From Omphalotus guepiniiformis (lineage: Eukaryota; Basidiomycota; Agaricomycetes; Agaricales; Omphalotaceae), in NCBI GenBank assembly GCA_028554645.1, contig JAQOOI010000076.1, forward strand, positions 1 through 64,000: a stretch of DNA of 64,000 bases. Direction: 5' to 3'. Shown piece by piece: positions 11,964 to 22,749 of the stretch. Position numbers and translations under genes: made by a program. The first letter of the stretch is position 1; each line of letters opens with the position of its first letter. Below the pieces are notes generated by a model. That model did no database searches and was not told where the DNA came from. It worked only from the letters and a program-made list of their open reading frames with translations.

Positions 11964-12473
11964 ATGTCTCGTCGTCGTGGGCGCCCGTCTAAAATACAAC
12001 TATCTGCTGCTCAACATGCTCGTAAAATTAGACACAGCCGAAACTCCAACATCGTTGACAACACTGCAACTGCAAACCATCGAGAAGTGCCGGAAAGCGA
12101 TCCTGAGCAGAGTAACGAAGATGATAAGGAGGAGAATTCAACAGAATGTGATTGGGATGGGACAGTGAATCACGTACCCTCAAGTTCTGAGTACGAGCCT
12201 CTCGAGACAGACTCTGAGTTTGAGCTCTCTGGGAGTGATGAGGGCTCGAGTGGCTCGGATTCTGAGCCTGATGCTCTTTTGGATGAATTGGAGGGCAGGA
12301 GACTGCTTGAAAGTCTTGAGGCTGAAGTGAGGATGGAGCTGGAGCTTCTGGAGGAGGTGACTGCATACGAAGAACTGAGCAGGAAGAAAATATCGGAGGT
12401 GGAGTGGAAAGCAGCAGAACAGGGAATGCGAGCTTGCAAATACAATGGCCAGGCTGAACGAACTGTACGCCGG
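11964..12473 (+). pseudogene. Transposase, first exon (AT-hook N-terminus), split by Gypsy-1
   Basis: The frame opens at 11943, but the second ATG at 11964 begins directly with SRRRGRPSK, an AT-hook-like DNA-binding motif, so I prefer it. A long acidic Ser/Asp/Glu-rich region follows. The exon runs into the Gypsy-1 LTR at 12474. Skipping the LTR element and one copy of the CCGG duplication restores the frame at 27586. In total 170 codons lie on this side. Only the retrotransposon insertion breaks the gene. Confidence 0.85.
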
Positions 12474-13966
12474 TAATAGCAGCGTAATGAGCACTCTAAG
12501 ACGTAGGAACTCGTCTAAACTCAAAGGTTGCCTTGTAAAAGCGAGTGTAGTCTGGCGTTGGCAAAGATTCCGCACGCAGAAAACTGACTAAAGTCGAGCT
12601 AGACTGTTGGAAAGACTATCTGAACTGTAAGATCACCGTCTAGACCCTTCGACGAGTACCAGAAACAGCAAACAGACAGACACAGACAGACAGACACAGA
12701 CAGACAGACACAGACAGACAGACAGACAGACAGACAGTTCAAACACAACAGATGTTCAGATATTTAGCACTCTATTAAAGCACTGCAATTCCTAATAGTC
12801 CGCCTCTACCAGCTCGAAGAACCGGGGCCTGACGTTCACAATCAAGAGGCCTTCTGCGATTTAACGCTCTAGAAGATACGTAAAGTTCTCCAATTTGGCG
12901 GGCAGTCGTAACCTGGGGCGCTCGACCCTATACATGACAGTATATGTACTCTACTGCTTGTAAGTATTTCATAAATAGATAGAAAACTGAGTGGAGTAAT
13001 TAAAAGGAACAGAGGGATAACATCGAGTATAAAATGGATATAAACAGAAACAATATGACTGAGTTGGGTAAGTAGGCACGTCTAGAGGGTAATTATGTGC
13101 AGTTCTTGGGTATATATGTGTAAGTATTATGTTTTAGTGATGTTTTTGGTACATCTAGACCCTTCTTATCATGCGCTCGAGCCATTCTAAACGAACTACT
13201 CCTATGCATTTCGTTATTATTCATCTTCGTAACTGTTTTACAGTGTACTTATAGGGGCGCCGAGGGCAGTTTCTAGTCATTTATCCCGTCGGGCTTCCGT
13301 ATTTTCTCCTATTTCGACATCTAGACCCCATAGCACCTCGTAGATATACCAATATCCAGCGCTCGAAGGTCAATTCTGTCATTACTTTACTAATAAGTTA
13401 TTATACAGTCATCGAGACTGATCATTTTCATAGCTTTGACCATCTAGTATCTCGGAACGGAATCGTTGATCATATATTTCCGATCATAAAGCGTTATCTC
13501 CAGTATATCATCAATCTGCAGGTTCTAGGAGGTCGGCTAAGTTTGAACAAACCATTTTGATGGCTCGGCGATACCTCTAGCTTTGTCCTTTCGACATTAT
13601 CGAGGCTCATGAGGCTATTACGCCTGTGTGTGTGTAGTTTCTTCCTTCCTAAGTCCCGTGGATTACACAGATACTTGAATAGCGACTTCCAGACGAAGGG
13701 CTCTTTGCCAGGCAGGGTGGGTCTGACCATACTGTACAGTCTCGCAGCAGGTAGTTACTTCGCCGAAGGTCTAGAGGCATATCAGCCATAAGGTCTTGAT
13801 GCATACTCGTACATCGTAGTCCTTTCACTTCGAGCCTTTAACTATTCGTGTTCTATGTTTTAGCTAGCACTATGGGACATAGTCTAGCCCTTTATTCCCA
13901 TCATATTCACAGTAGAAATCGTTTAATTTCAGGTATTTCAGGTGTGTATGCGTTTTCAGCGCAACA
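12474..13966 (-). repeat. Gypsy-1 3' LTR (1493 bp)
   Basis: A near-identical copy of 26075-27581. It includes a CAGACAGA-type microsatellite at about 12670-12737, 12-16 bp shorter than in the partner. No coding frame of note was found in it. Confidence 0.93.
12668..12737. repeat. CAGA/CACAGA microsatellite in the LTR
   Basis: An imperfect tandem of CAGA units with interspersed CACAGA. The 5' LTR copy (about 26270-26352) has one extra block of repeats, which explains most of the LTR length difference. Confidence 0.85.
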
Positions 13967-13979
13967 TCTCCCCCAAACC
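13967..13979 (-). other. Gypsy-1 polypurine tract
   Basis: On the element's sense strand this is GGTTTGGGGGAGA, directly before the LTR start TGTTGCGC. It is the expected primer site for plus-strand synthesis. A near copy lies inside the cargo region at 16913-16925. Confidence 0.85.
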
Positions 13980-13985
13980 AAATCT

Positions 13986-14001
13986 AGACCGTCCCCGGTC
14001 T
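13986..14001. promoter_or_regulatory. PPT-associated hairpin upstream of gene A
   Basis: AGACC-GTCCCC-GGTCT: a 5 bp stem with a six-base loop. Three further examples (16935-16948, 50583-50598, 58799-58816) keep the loop or a close variant, while the stem differs on both sides so that pairing is retained. Confidence 0.6.
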
Positions 14002-14060
14002 GGTGATCGGTCAGTCATACACCCAAAGATACATTCTAAAGCTTCGCAGACAGCCTGTTG

Positions 14061-14070
14061 ATTATATAAT
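14061..14070 (+). promoter_or_regulatory. Possible TATA element of gene A
   Basis: ATTATATAAT about 60 bp downstream of the hairpin and about 410 bp before the start codon. A likely 5'UTR intron, GTGAGTCG...TTTTCACTCAG (14349-14422), lies between them. A similar donor and acceptor arrangement is visible in the Gypsy-3 copy at 59091-59220. Confidence 0.4.
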
Positions 14071-14478
14071 ACTTATTCACACACATCTCAGAGTTCGCCG
14101 AAGCAGTGGTACACTGTTCATTGCTTTTTTTTTGCCGGTCTATGCCAATCATCAAACTTCAAACTCCGACCAAAATACTCTCGGCCAGTTGTTTGCCTTC
14201 GGCAATTGCCGTAGGTTCTTTTCAGGCAAGTGACTTTCCGTCTCTTTTCCTCTTTCACGTTTCTTATTCAGTTTCTTGCTTCTCTATTCTTTCTTTTCAC
14301 GCATCTCTCAGCCTTTCACTGGTCCGTGCGCCGTGGGAACGTGGTCAGGTGAGTCGTTCCATAAGTAAACGGACTTCAACTTTTTCACGCCCATTCTTCC
14401 TTTCTCTCTATTTTTCACTCAGAGTGGCTCTAGCCTTCTGTTTTTCTCTATACATACTTGTTCTTTTCTTTTCTTCTA

Positions 14479-16399
14479 ATGGCGCGAACTACCGGCAAAG
14501 CTTCCAAAGGGAAGGGCAAAGCAGCCTCTTCTTCTCAAATTTCGGCAGTGGCCAAGAAAACTCGAGCCGGTCGAAAGACCGCGCAGATCAACCCTCACGA
14601 ACAAGCCAATGAAGTCATCGCATGTATTGTCGACGTCTATCGTCGTTACTTTGATAAACCACGAAAGAATCCCCCCAAGGTCTCAGAAATGACCAAGGCC
14701 GTGGAAAGTGCCACTCCCTTCATGGTATGTTGTATTTCTTATAGTTTTAATCTTTCATTCTTACATTTTCTCTTCTAGGATACTCTCTTTGAGCACGTCG
14801 ACTTCGACATCGAGGATTTCTGTCCGCATGTGCGCCCGGTGTGGCTAGCTTTAGTGCGACTTTGCAACCCCCTCGAATCTCGACTCCCATCTCTTCACAA
14901 GACTGGTTGGTATATCTCGAAGGACGATCGACAGGAGAAACATAGTCTCGAGCCTGTAAGTCCTTATTCCACCGTAATCTTTTTAATCTTATTCAATATA
15001 ATTTCCTAGTTTCACGACTTCGATACCATCCTCAGCGACGATTGTGGCGACGACGATACCGTTCTTAGCAACTCAGAGGATGAGGTCCTCGAGTCTGACG
15101 ACGAGTCCGTCCAAGTCAAGCCTGAGGTTCGTTTTCTTCTTCCTATTCCCTTCAAATTTCTTTCTTATATCCTTTCATATTCTAGCCTGTTCTGACTTCG
15201 AAAAAGCGAGCGCTCGAGCTGCTAGAAGACGACGACGACATGGATCTCTTCTCTTTTAAGAAGCCTCGCGCGTCCACTCCTTCCAAAACACTCAAGACTG
15301 GTCCACCCGTTCGCGCAGTGAAGCCCAAACCGAAGCCCAAGCCTAAGGCAAAGGCCCCGACTCCCAAAGAGCCATCTCCTGTTGCTAGCGAAAGGTCGCC
15401 GACCCCTGCTCCTGCTTCATCAGCGAGGGCTGGTCCTTCTCATCAGGTCTCCGAGGCCGGCCTCTTCACACATCCTGCTAGCGACACGGTCTTCAACCTT
15501 GCCGACTTGCTCCATGCAACTCGAACCATCGACGCAGTAAGTCTCTTTCTTATTTATTTTATTACTCTTTCATTTATCTTTTATAGCTCACTGGCAGCTT
15601 GCCATGTACGCGATGTACCGCAGCTCACGCAGCAGAGAAGTGTGTCCCGCCCGAAATACAGAGCACCTCCTACAAATGCGCCGTCTGCTTCAAAAGCAGG
15701 CAACCTTGTTCATGGACCCTGACGCCGGCTCGTGCCCTCGAGATGCGAAATACGATCTACGGGTTGGCTCGTCAAGGTTCTCATAGTAAGTTTAATCATT
15801 TATTTCTTTTTATTTAACATCTTTTCTCATTTCCTCCTTATTCAGACCTCGGCGCAGAAGTTATTGGTCTCGTCGAGAAGATCTCTGTATACGACCAACT
15901 TCGCCGCAGCGTCTTGGACCTCGCCGACAACGCCAACAAGCTTCGCGAGTCCATCGAGCGGGACCAGGAGCACCTTCGTGGTTCAGTCACCGATCCTACC
16001 CTTCTTTTCAACATTCTTCATCGTAACGACCCTTCATTCAAGGACGAAATCGAAGATTTGAAGATGATAGGCGCGGGCTTGGGCTGGGACATGTCGGTTT
16101 TGGATCGAGACTCGAGCTTGGTGAAAACGGAGACTGGTTTTCAGATCCAACTGAGTTCGTCGCGCCTTCCCCTCGACTTCTCTAAATCCGACACTCGCAG
16201 CACCATCGAGCGCATGGTAACCTCGGCTCTCGTGCCTCTTCGCTCTTCGGCGAATGCTTCATCTTCCCGGGTACCTGCGTCGGCTAGTTCTTCCTTTCCA
16301 TCCTCCCTCCCTACCATTACGACACTCAACACCGCCCGTTCCCCGGTGGAGGAGGAAAGCGTTGGTCGGATCCTGGCAGAGGATAGTCCGGAGAGGTGA
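14479..16399 (+). CDS. Gypsy-1 cargo gene A: putative Zn2Cys6-like protein, antisense to gag-pol (six exons)
   Basis: Exons: 14479-14724, 14779-14955, 15010-15126, 15186-15536, 15587-15785, 15846-16399. All introns are 50-60 nt with GT...AG ends; intron 3 has the weaker donor GTTCGT. The joined frame is fully open, about 547 residues, ending TGA. Residues 1-35 are basic (KASKGKGK, KKTRAGRK). Two acidic stretches follow around 155-215, then a Pro/Lys-rich run (KPKPKPKPKAK). The cysteines at 304, 307, 316, 328, 331 and 338 give Cx2Cx8Cx11Cx2Cx6C, close to the fungal Zn(II)2Cys6 cluster. The C-terminal third is charged and helical-looking (VYDQLRRSVLDLADNANKL). A DNA-binding regulatory role is an inference from the cluster. 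It is not gag, env or a known retroelement enzyme. Confidence 0.75.
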
Positions 16400-16912
16400 C
16401 TCGGGATCTTCGTCGAGGCGTAGCCTACAGTCTTCGGACTTTAAATAATATTTTCATTACATCGCAGCAGGGAGTCTCTTTATAGAGCTCCAAAATCATT
16501 ATATCTAGCAAGGGTTCTCTTCATAGAGGCCCAAATATCTTTGTTTTTCATTTCTTGTACCATGTACATAGAAATCTCGTGGCCTTAGTGCCAAATAAAA
16601 GCTTTCATGTTCTTTCTTTATGTGTGAATCCATTGTTAAGTTCAAATTTAATTTAATATCTTTAAGATTGCCTTCGTCGAGGCTGTAAGTATGGACTCGA
16701 CTTAGAGAAATCCCAGCTCGAAGGTAATAAGTAGTAACTAGACCCCTTTATTTATAAGTCTCGTGCCCTTACTTATCACTTCTGTGCCTCAGGCACTTAT
16801 TTGTTCGTTTCAACCAATCTTAGATGTTGATTTATTGAAATCTAAAACACTTTAAGTTTCGTTTTTATGAAATCTTTAGAAATTTCAAAATTCTATGTCC
16901 TAGATGGACTCC

Positions 16913-16925
16913 TCTCCCCCAAACC
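16913..16925 (-). other. Internal PPT-like tract between genes A and B
   Basis: It has the same 13 bases as the LTR-adjacent PPT (sense strand GGTTTGGGGGAGA), but lies 2.9 kb inside the element with no LTR beside it. It could prime a second plus-strand start or be a relic of how the cargo was assembled. Confidence 0.65.
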
Positions 16926-16934
16926 AAAAGAAGT

Positions 16935-16948
16935 TCAGCGTCCCCGCT
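16935..16948. promoter_or_regulatory. Hairpin upstream of gene B
   Basis: CAGC-GTCCCC-GCTG. It has the same loop as the hairpin at 13986-14001 but a different, still self-complementary stem. It lies about 100 bp before the gene B TATA candidate. Confidence 0.6.
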
Positions 16949-17159
16949 GCATATCTCGGCTAGTCCTTAGTTAAGTCCAGGGTGCCTTAATCAGTCGGGC
17001 ATGTTACTTCGTCGAAGGGACCAGGAGTTCCGCTTTCAGTCAGAAAAGTATAAAGGAGGGTCGCCGAAGGTGGGTCCAAGTTATCAGTACTCTTTAAGAC
17101 CTTCAACCTGCATTCTCGACCTTACTTTCGTCTTCTTCTCGTTCATATTTCATCGTCAC

Positions 17160-18484
17160 ATGGCTCGAGGATCCAACAAGACCTGGCCCGAGAGGGATCA
17201 ATGGTTAAAGGAGACTCAAGAGGCCATTACTGCCGCTCAAGCCGTTCAAGCCTTCCCCAAAGCCAGTCCCAAGCTTCTAGGACCAGTCGTGACGGCTCTA
17301 GCCGATCATATGGTTTGTTTATTATATTCTTCAGGCTTCGTCGAGCTCATATTTCTTCATAGTCAAAGCCTTTGAATGCCAAAGTGGTGGCCAAGGATGA
17401 TATCGCCTTTGATACCTTCCAGAAAGGACTCAACACTGTGATAGCTATTACAGAGATTGATGGGGTAAATCGTCCCTACCATCTAAATGGGCTCGAGGAG
17501 TTCTTTGCCAAGCTCGAGGTGCTTCGACAGCCCACTCGCAAGCGCAAGGTAACTCTCCTCTTTCCTCATTAATCTTTACAAGCTTCATTCTATACTCTTC
17601 ACAGAACGTTAAATCTCCTCTTATCATCGAAGACGATGATGATGATGATGAGATCGAGTTCGTCGGAGGTCGGATTGCTTCTACTCCAGTAAGTATCCAT
17701 ATTTCTTAGGTCGAGACTCCGACTTGACCTAAGTTTAGGACTATAAAGCCGGACTCGCAGCCGCATTGGGTCTTTCTGCATCCATGCATGCCCCTTCTCA
17801 AGAATTAAGCCTTCCACCTGGCCTCAAGTTCAACAAGAAGGTCAGGGTAAGTGCGGTGTCTTCTTATCCATCATATTATAACTTCGCCGAACGTTCAGGA
17901 CGTCGCGAATCGTTCCTCTACTCTTTCATTGGCCCTCGGCGATGTACCTGGAATGGATGTACGTTCTCGTTCCTACCTCAAGGCCATGTATTACTTATCA
18001 GTTGCTCAGGATAACATTGCAGCTGCCAATGGCAAGCGCATTCGCCTTGAGCAACCCATTTCCGATCTTCGTGAGGATATTGAGGGTAAGTAAGCATGGG
18101 TTCTCCCTGTCTCGACCCTACTGATCATATTGACCAGAGGATAAGACCCTACGAGAAGCCGCCATTGCTACAACTTTCCGTCATATCGCGCTCACTCCAT
18201 ATCTCGAACTGCCCAAGCTTAGCGTCGAAGCTTTACGCTCAGTTCTCAATTTCCTTCGTACCGAACAAGTCACTCTTCAGCATGCTGTACATTTCCATGC
18301 CAATCAATACCAGTTCGTTGTTAAACAGATGGACAACATTCAACGAGAGCAATTTAGTCGTCTCTCAGTCGAGGACAAGCAAACCGCTGATTCTTCATCT
18401 TCGGAGACCCCTCAAGATGCTACCATGGAGGAGGCTGGATCTAGCTCAGCTGATACCACAGCTACCAACTCTAGCAGTGCCTAA
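17160..18484 (+). CDS. Gypsy-1 cargo gene B: conserved protein of unknown function, antisense to gag-pol (six exons)
   Basis: Exons: 17160-17312, 17363-17548, 17605-17688, 17739-17846, 17899-18085, 18138-18484. The introns are 50-56 nt with GT...AG ends. The joined frame is open for about 354 residues and ends TAA. I recognise no domain. Visible features: an N-terminal segment beginning MARGSNKTWPERDQWLKE; an acidic run (EDDDDDDEIEF) in exon 3; a long, probably helical C-terminal part (VLNFLRTEQVTLQHAVHFHANQYQF); and a Ser/Thr-rich tail. It converges tail to tail on pol, 191 bp apart. A homologue with matching exon sizes and phases lies in Gypsy-2 at 43790-50389, which argues for selection. 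Function unknown; a host-interaction or regulatory role is speculation. Confidence 0.78.
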
Positions 18485-18675
18485 GTAAGTTTCGTCGATC
18501 CCCGTAATCTAGTTCTTTCTAACTGAATTGTTGTGAGAATAGGCGCTAGACCCTGTATTCAGAGTCTCCAACCTACTTTACACTCCCAACTCATGATATA
18601 GTTCATATACCTTCATACATATAACTCTTTTGAGTTTCTTATTACTGTCATTACTTCGAGCCTTCAGAATATCGA

Positions 18676-21600
18676 TTAAGTACCACTTCGACGCAATAGA
18701 ACAAACTGTTTATTGCTTCTAGTTCGCACTCCAGTGATCTCTTCAGGTTCTGCGCTTAAATCCCTCTCAGGAGAAGGATGATCATCTTCTTCATCAGAAT
18801 CTTCTTCATATTCCTCATCTCGAGGCATTCTTAAGTTTGGAATGGAGTCAAAAATGTAATCTCGACTTTGTTCGTCGTAAGTATCCTCATCTTCGTTCAC
18901 CATACGTTCTAACTGTTCTGCAGTAAGGTCTATGAGGTCTAGCACGTTCGTAGGTAGGTCTATAGGCTCATATCTTGCAAAATGCGGCAGTACGCGAAAG
19001 GCAGCAATCTTTTCTTTAAGTACCGAGCCATCCATTTCAGCAATAATGTAGGCACCACCCTTAGTTCGTCTGATGACAATCATAGGTCCTCTATACCTTG
19101 GATACATCTTCCTGTCCAAGCTCTTCTCAATTTGAGTGTTTCGAACTTGTACTAGAGTTCCAGGTTTGAAATCATAGTCTTTTATTACATGTTCATAATC
19201 TTGTTCAAACTTCTTCATAGTTCTTCTTTTCTCTTCGTCGACCCTGGAAATCATGCCCATAACATGAGTTCTATGCTTTGCCAAGGCTCTAGCCCTGTAG
19301 CCGATCAATTCTTCGTAAGTAAGGACTCTATCTGGTACTTCTACCAACCAAGTTGATTCTATAAGGTCTAGAGGCAGTATTGGTTCTGCTCCAGTTACTA
19401 AGAAGTAAGGAGAACATCCAAATCCTCTTCTAGTTGTTACTCTGTCTGCCCAAAGCACATGTTTGAGAAACCAGTACCAACGTTTAAGATCACCTCCCGT
19501 TGCTTTTACTAAAGCTTGACGGATATCAAAGTGTGCTCTTTCAATCTTTCCATTGGCTTGAGAATTATAGGCTGAGATACGAATCCCTTTAATCCCATAC
19601 TTCTCTTCCAGCCATTTCAACATTGCAATCATGCTTCTAGCATTATCAGTTACCACTTCTTGAGGGCAACCCCATCTACATATTATATCTTCAAAGAACC
19701 ATTCGCCTAAGGCTCGAGCTGTCTCATCTCTGATTGCTCGTCCCTCTGACCAAGAAGATAAAGCACATCGGCCATGTACAACGTTCTTACAGCCATTACT
19801 AGCCGGAGATACTTTGAATACATCCACATGTACCTTCTGGAACAGAGAAGGGGTGTGAGTAAGGGTAGGTGGTATTTTCAATAGCGCTAGAGCTCGATCT
19901 TGACATGCCTGACACGTTTTCACGAACCAGTTGACATCTCGCTCCAGTTCTGGCCACCAGAACCTCTTTTCTATCACAGCCTTCGTAGCATACATTCCTT
20001 TGTGTCCCAAATGATCATGAGCACTATGCAGGATATACATACGGCGTCCTTTCTCAACTATTAGCTGATGTTGTCCACCAACTTCATCATTTCTTCGATA
20101 CATACGTCCTTTCTTGTCGACGAAGTATCGAGACGCCTTCGAAAGAAATTTCCTTCGAGCTCGAGCATCCATCTCATCCAGCATATCCGATTCAGGATGC
20201 ATTAAGAACTCTTTTATTCTTGGTAGCAGTCGATCTAGCTCAATCCCTATGGTAGTTCTATGTTCTTCCATATAAGGATGATCATGTTCCCATTCTTCTG
20301 TCGATTCAGGAGCTACTAGAACCTGTGCAAACTGGTCTAGAGTCTTTCCTTGTTCAAATAGTATGTGTTCTCGCCAGTAGGCGAATCTTCGTTCTTCTTC
20401 AATTAATTCTTGAATATCATCTTCGAAGTCTTCTACTGACAAGGCTAGACCCTGTAAGTATCCACCTCTAGAGTCTATCTCATGCTTAAAGTCTTCAAAG
20501 TCATAAGGGCCCTGCTCATTCTCATCTTCCTGACGAAATCGCAATGGTTCCCCATCATCTTTATCTAGATAATCTTCCTCTTCAGCAGGTAATCTCTCTG
20601 TTGGTTCACTACCCGGTGGTGGTCTAGATAGTCCATCAGGTCCATGTATAGACCCCTTGATATGTACCAATTCAAAGTGATACTTTCTTATTTCTTCAAT
20701 CCAACGATTAATAGTTGCATTTGGGCCACTACTTGGGTTATCTAACATCCCTTTTATGTAGCTAGCATCCGTTTCTACAGTTAGATCCCTACAACCATAA
20801 GTTTGGTAGTAAGTATGGGCTAGCGCGAGCTTGAGCCCATATAACTCTCTCTTAGGCTGTGAGAACCTTGCTTCTCGTTCATTTAATGTTATAGATCCAA
20901 AGTAGTTATAAAACTTCTTCTTAGGATCTTTAGGATCTCTTTGGTATAAATAATATCCTACAGCCATCCATGATGTATCCACTGCTAGAGTAATGCCGCT
21001 AGACAACGAATAATCAATTGGTTTCAATGCAGGAGCATTTCTAATGCCTTCTTTTAATAGCTCGACGGCTTCTAACTCTTTTTCTCCTATCTCAAAGGGA
21101 ACTTGTGAACTAGTCAACCTCGTGAGGGGTCTAGCCTTCTTTGCATAGTCTTTAATGAACATCCTGAGTTGTCCTGCAGTCCCCAAGAATGATTTAACGT
21201 GTGTACGCTTCGTCCATTGAGTTGCATCCCATGACAAAATGGTCTTAGCCATCTTTTCTTCAGGTAATTCACCCTCATACGAGACTCTATGTCCCACAAC
21301 ATTTCCTTCTGCGCAGCAAATGAATGCTTTAGGTCCTGAGAAGGTTCCTCCAGCATGTTTCATTCATTGAACAATTCTATTCATATTTTGCATGTGTTCC
21401 CATACAAATCTTCTAATTCCACTGTTCTCAGGAATTGTTTCGTATCCTCCACCTTCGAGCTCATATCTAGTAGACGGTCCTTTCACTGGAACATCATCTA
21501 TATAGGGTCTCGTTATGTGTGGAATTTCTTCTTTCAATATATAAGTGATATCATCATGATAGATTGGTACTGAGTTAGTCCAACCCATTGGTAGTTTTAC

Positions 21601-22749
21601 AAGTCGGTGAGGGCCAAAAGGAGTTTGAAACGTCGTCAAATCCCTCGATCCCTCATCTACGAGCCTTTCATCATAGCCTACAAATACATCTAGCAGTCCA
21701 ATACAAGATCTGCCTGCAAAGCTTCTAGCTATATCAGCCGTAGCAGGAGGTATGCCTGAGTGTTGAATTGTGACCTTATTTAACGGTTCTAGACTGTGTA
21801 CTAGCCGTAAACTTTTGCCATCTTTCTTCAAAACACAGAACCATCTGGATCTATAAGAGGAGCTCGAGGGTTCGTAGACCCCAGAATCAATCTTATCTTT
21901 AATTATTTTGCATACATCTCCATAGATCCCGGGCGGAATAGGTATATTCCTCTCGACCCATGGAGTATGTGGTATAACAGGAAATTTAACAGGTGGAAAG
22001 AACTCTGTCTTGAAAGTTCCCCCTTCTGAAGCTTCCCATGCAAAACCTTTCTCTTGTACCTTCATTAAGTGATGTACTAGCTTCATTTCTTCAGGCCATA
22101 AGAAGTCTTCATCATGATTCTTCTCAATAATAGCTTTTCTTTCTTCATTATAACGTTCTCCAGGTGTGAAGTCTGGTGGATTTGGTGACAAAGTCGGCAT
22201 CCCTTCTAGCGGGTCACCAGTTATGTGCCTTTCTATCCTGAACTCTTCTGGAAGCGTAGTTTTTACTGGTTTCACTTTTATTGCCACAGGTTTGTACTTA
22301 CTGCCGAATACTGCAAACGGTTTTCGAAATCTAGCCTTACTTCCACGAGGTAGGATCCTACAGTGTAAGTTTGGCATTCGCCGAACCATTTTCTCAGTTC
22401 GAGCAGCCGTATTGAATACAGTAGCTGCCTCGAGACCCTCATACGCAGGTCTCGAAGGTACTTTCTCATCCTGTACTCTAGCTTCACGCCAAGTACAATA
22501 TACCTTGCAATTATCTTCGGTTATTTCCTTCTTCATGTAGCTTTTAAGCATAAGGGCAGCCTTGGGATCACTCTCTTCAATGCTAGCTCGAGATGCATAT
22601 ACATATGCCTCAGCCTTCTCATTATTAGAGAATGTCTCCTCATCAGGCAGTCTATACCCAGTTATTTCATATCTACCATCTTTTCCTAGGCCAATACTTA
22701 CAGCAACCTCTCCCTGATGGCCTGTCAGATCTTCGAGGATTGAAAATTT
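18676..22749 (-). pseudogene. Gypsy-1 pol: reverse transcriptase, RNase H, integrase (one in-frame TGA)
   Basis: The frame is open from the overlap with protease (about 22749) to 18676, except for a TGA at 21364-21366. RT: SRWFCVLKKDG, LLDVFVGYDE, FGPHRLVKLPMGWTNS and the catalytic YIDDV near 21490. After the stop comes the RT connection, then RNase H with AVDTSWMAVGY, ELYGLKLA and ETDASYI. Integrase has the H2C2 zinc region (HDHLGHKGMYATK...CQACQ), then VDVFKV, TDNARSM and GKIERAH as the D, D, E residues. No chromodomain follows; the tail is acidic. In Gypsy-2 the stop position is AGA, so a point mutation is the simplest reading. One read-through codon would give a roughly 1350-residue product. 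Confidence 0.92.

Larger units (their letters stand above)
16400..17159 (+). promoter_or_regulatory. Gene A 3' end and gene B promoter region
   Basis: No coding frame is supported here. After the gene A stop there is an A/T-rich stretch with AATAAA-like sequence near 16595 (CAAATAAAAGC), a possible polyadenylation area. A second PPT-like tract and hairpin follow at 16913-16948. GTATAAAGG at 17048-17056 is a good TATA candidate 104-112 bp before the gene B ATG. Confidence 0.55.

Noticed and set aside
12668..12737. CRISPR-like short repeats
   Set aside because: The CAGA/CACAGA units are contiguous without unique spacers. It is a microsatellite inside an LTR of a eukaryotic element.
16141..16332. 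Minus-strand frame inside cargo gene A as part of a longer gypsy pol or env
   Set aside because: It is short and in the wrong place, and the plus-strand six-exon model explains the region with consistent splice sites. No envelope-like signal or membrane segments were seen.
21364..21366. Programmed stop-codon read-through in Gypsy-1 pol
   Set aside because: Gypsy-2 has an arginine codon there, and no other support is visible in this window. A point mutation is simpler, though other copies could change this view.
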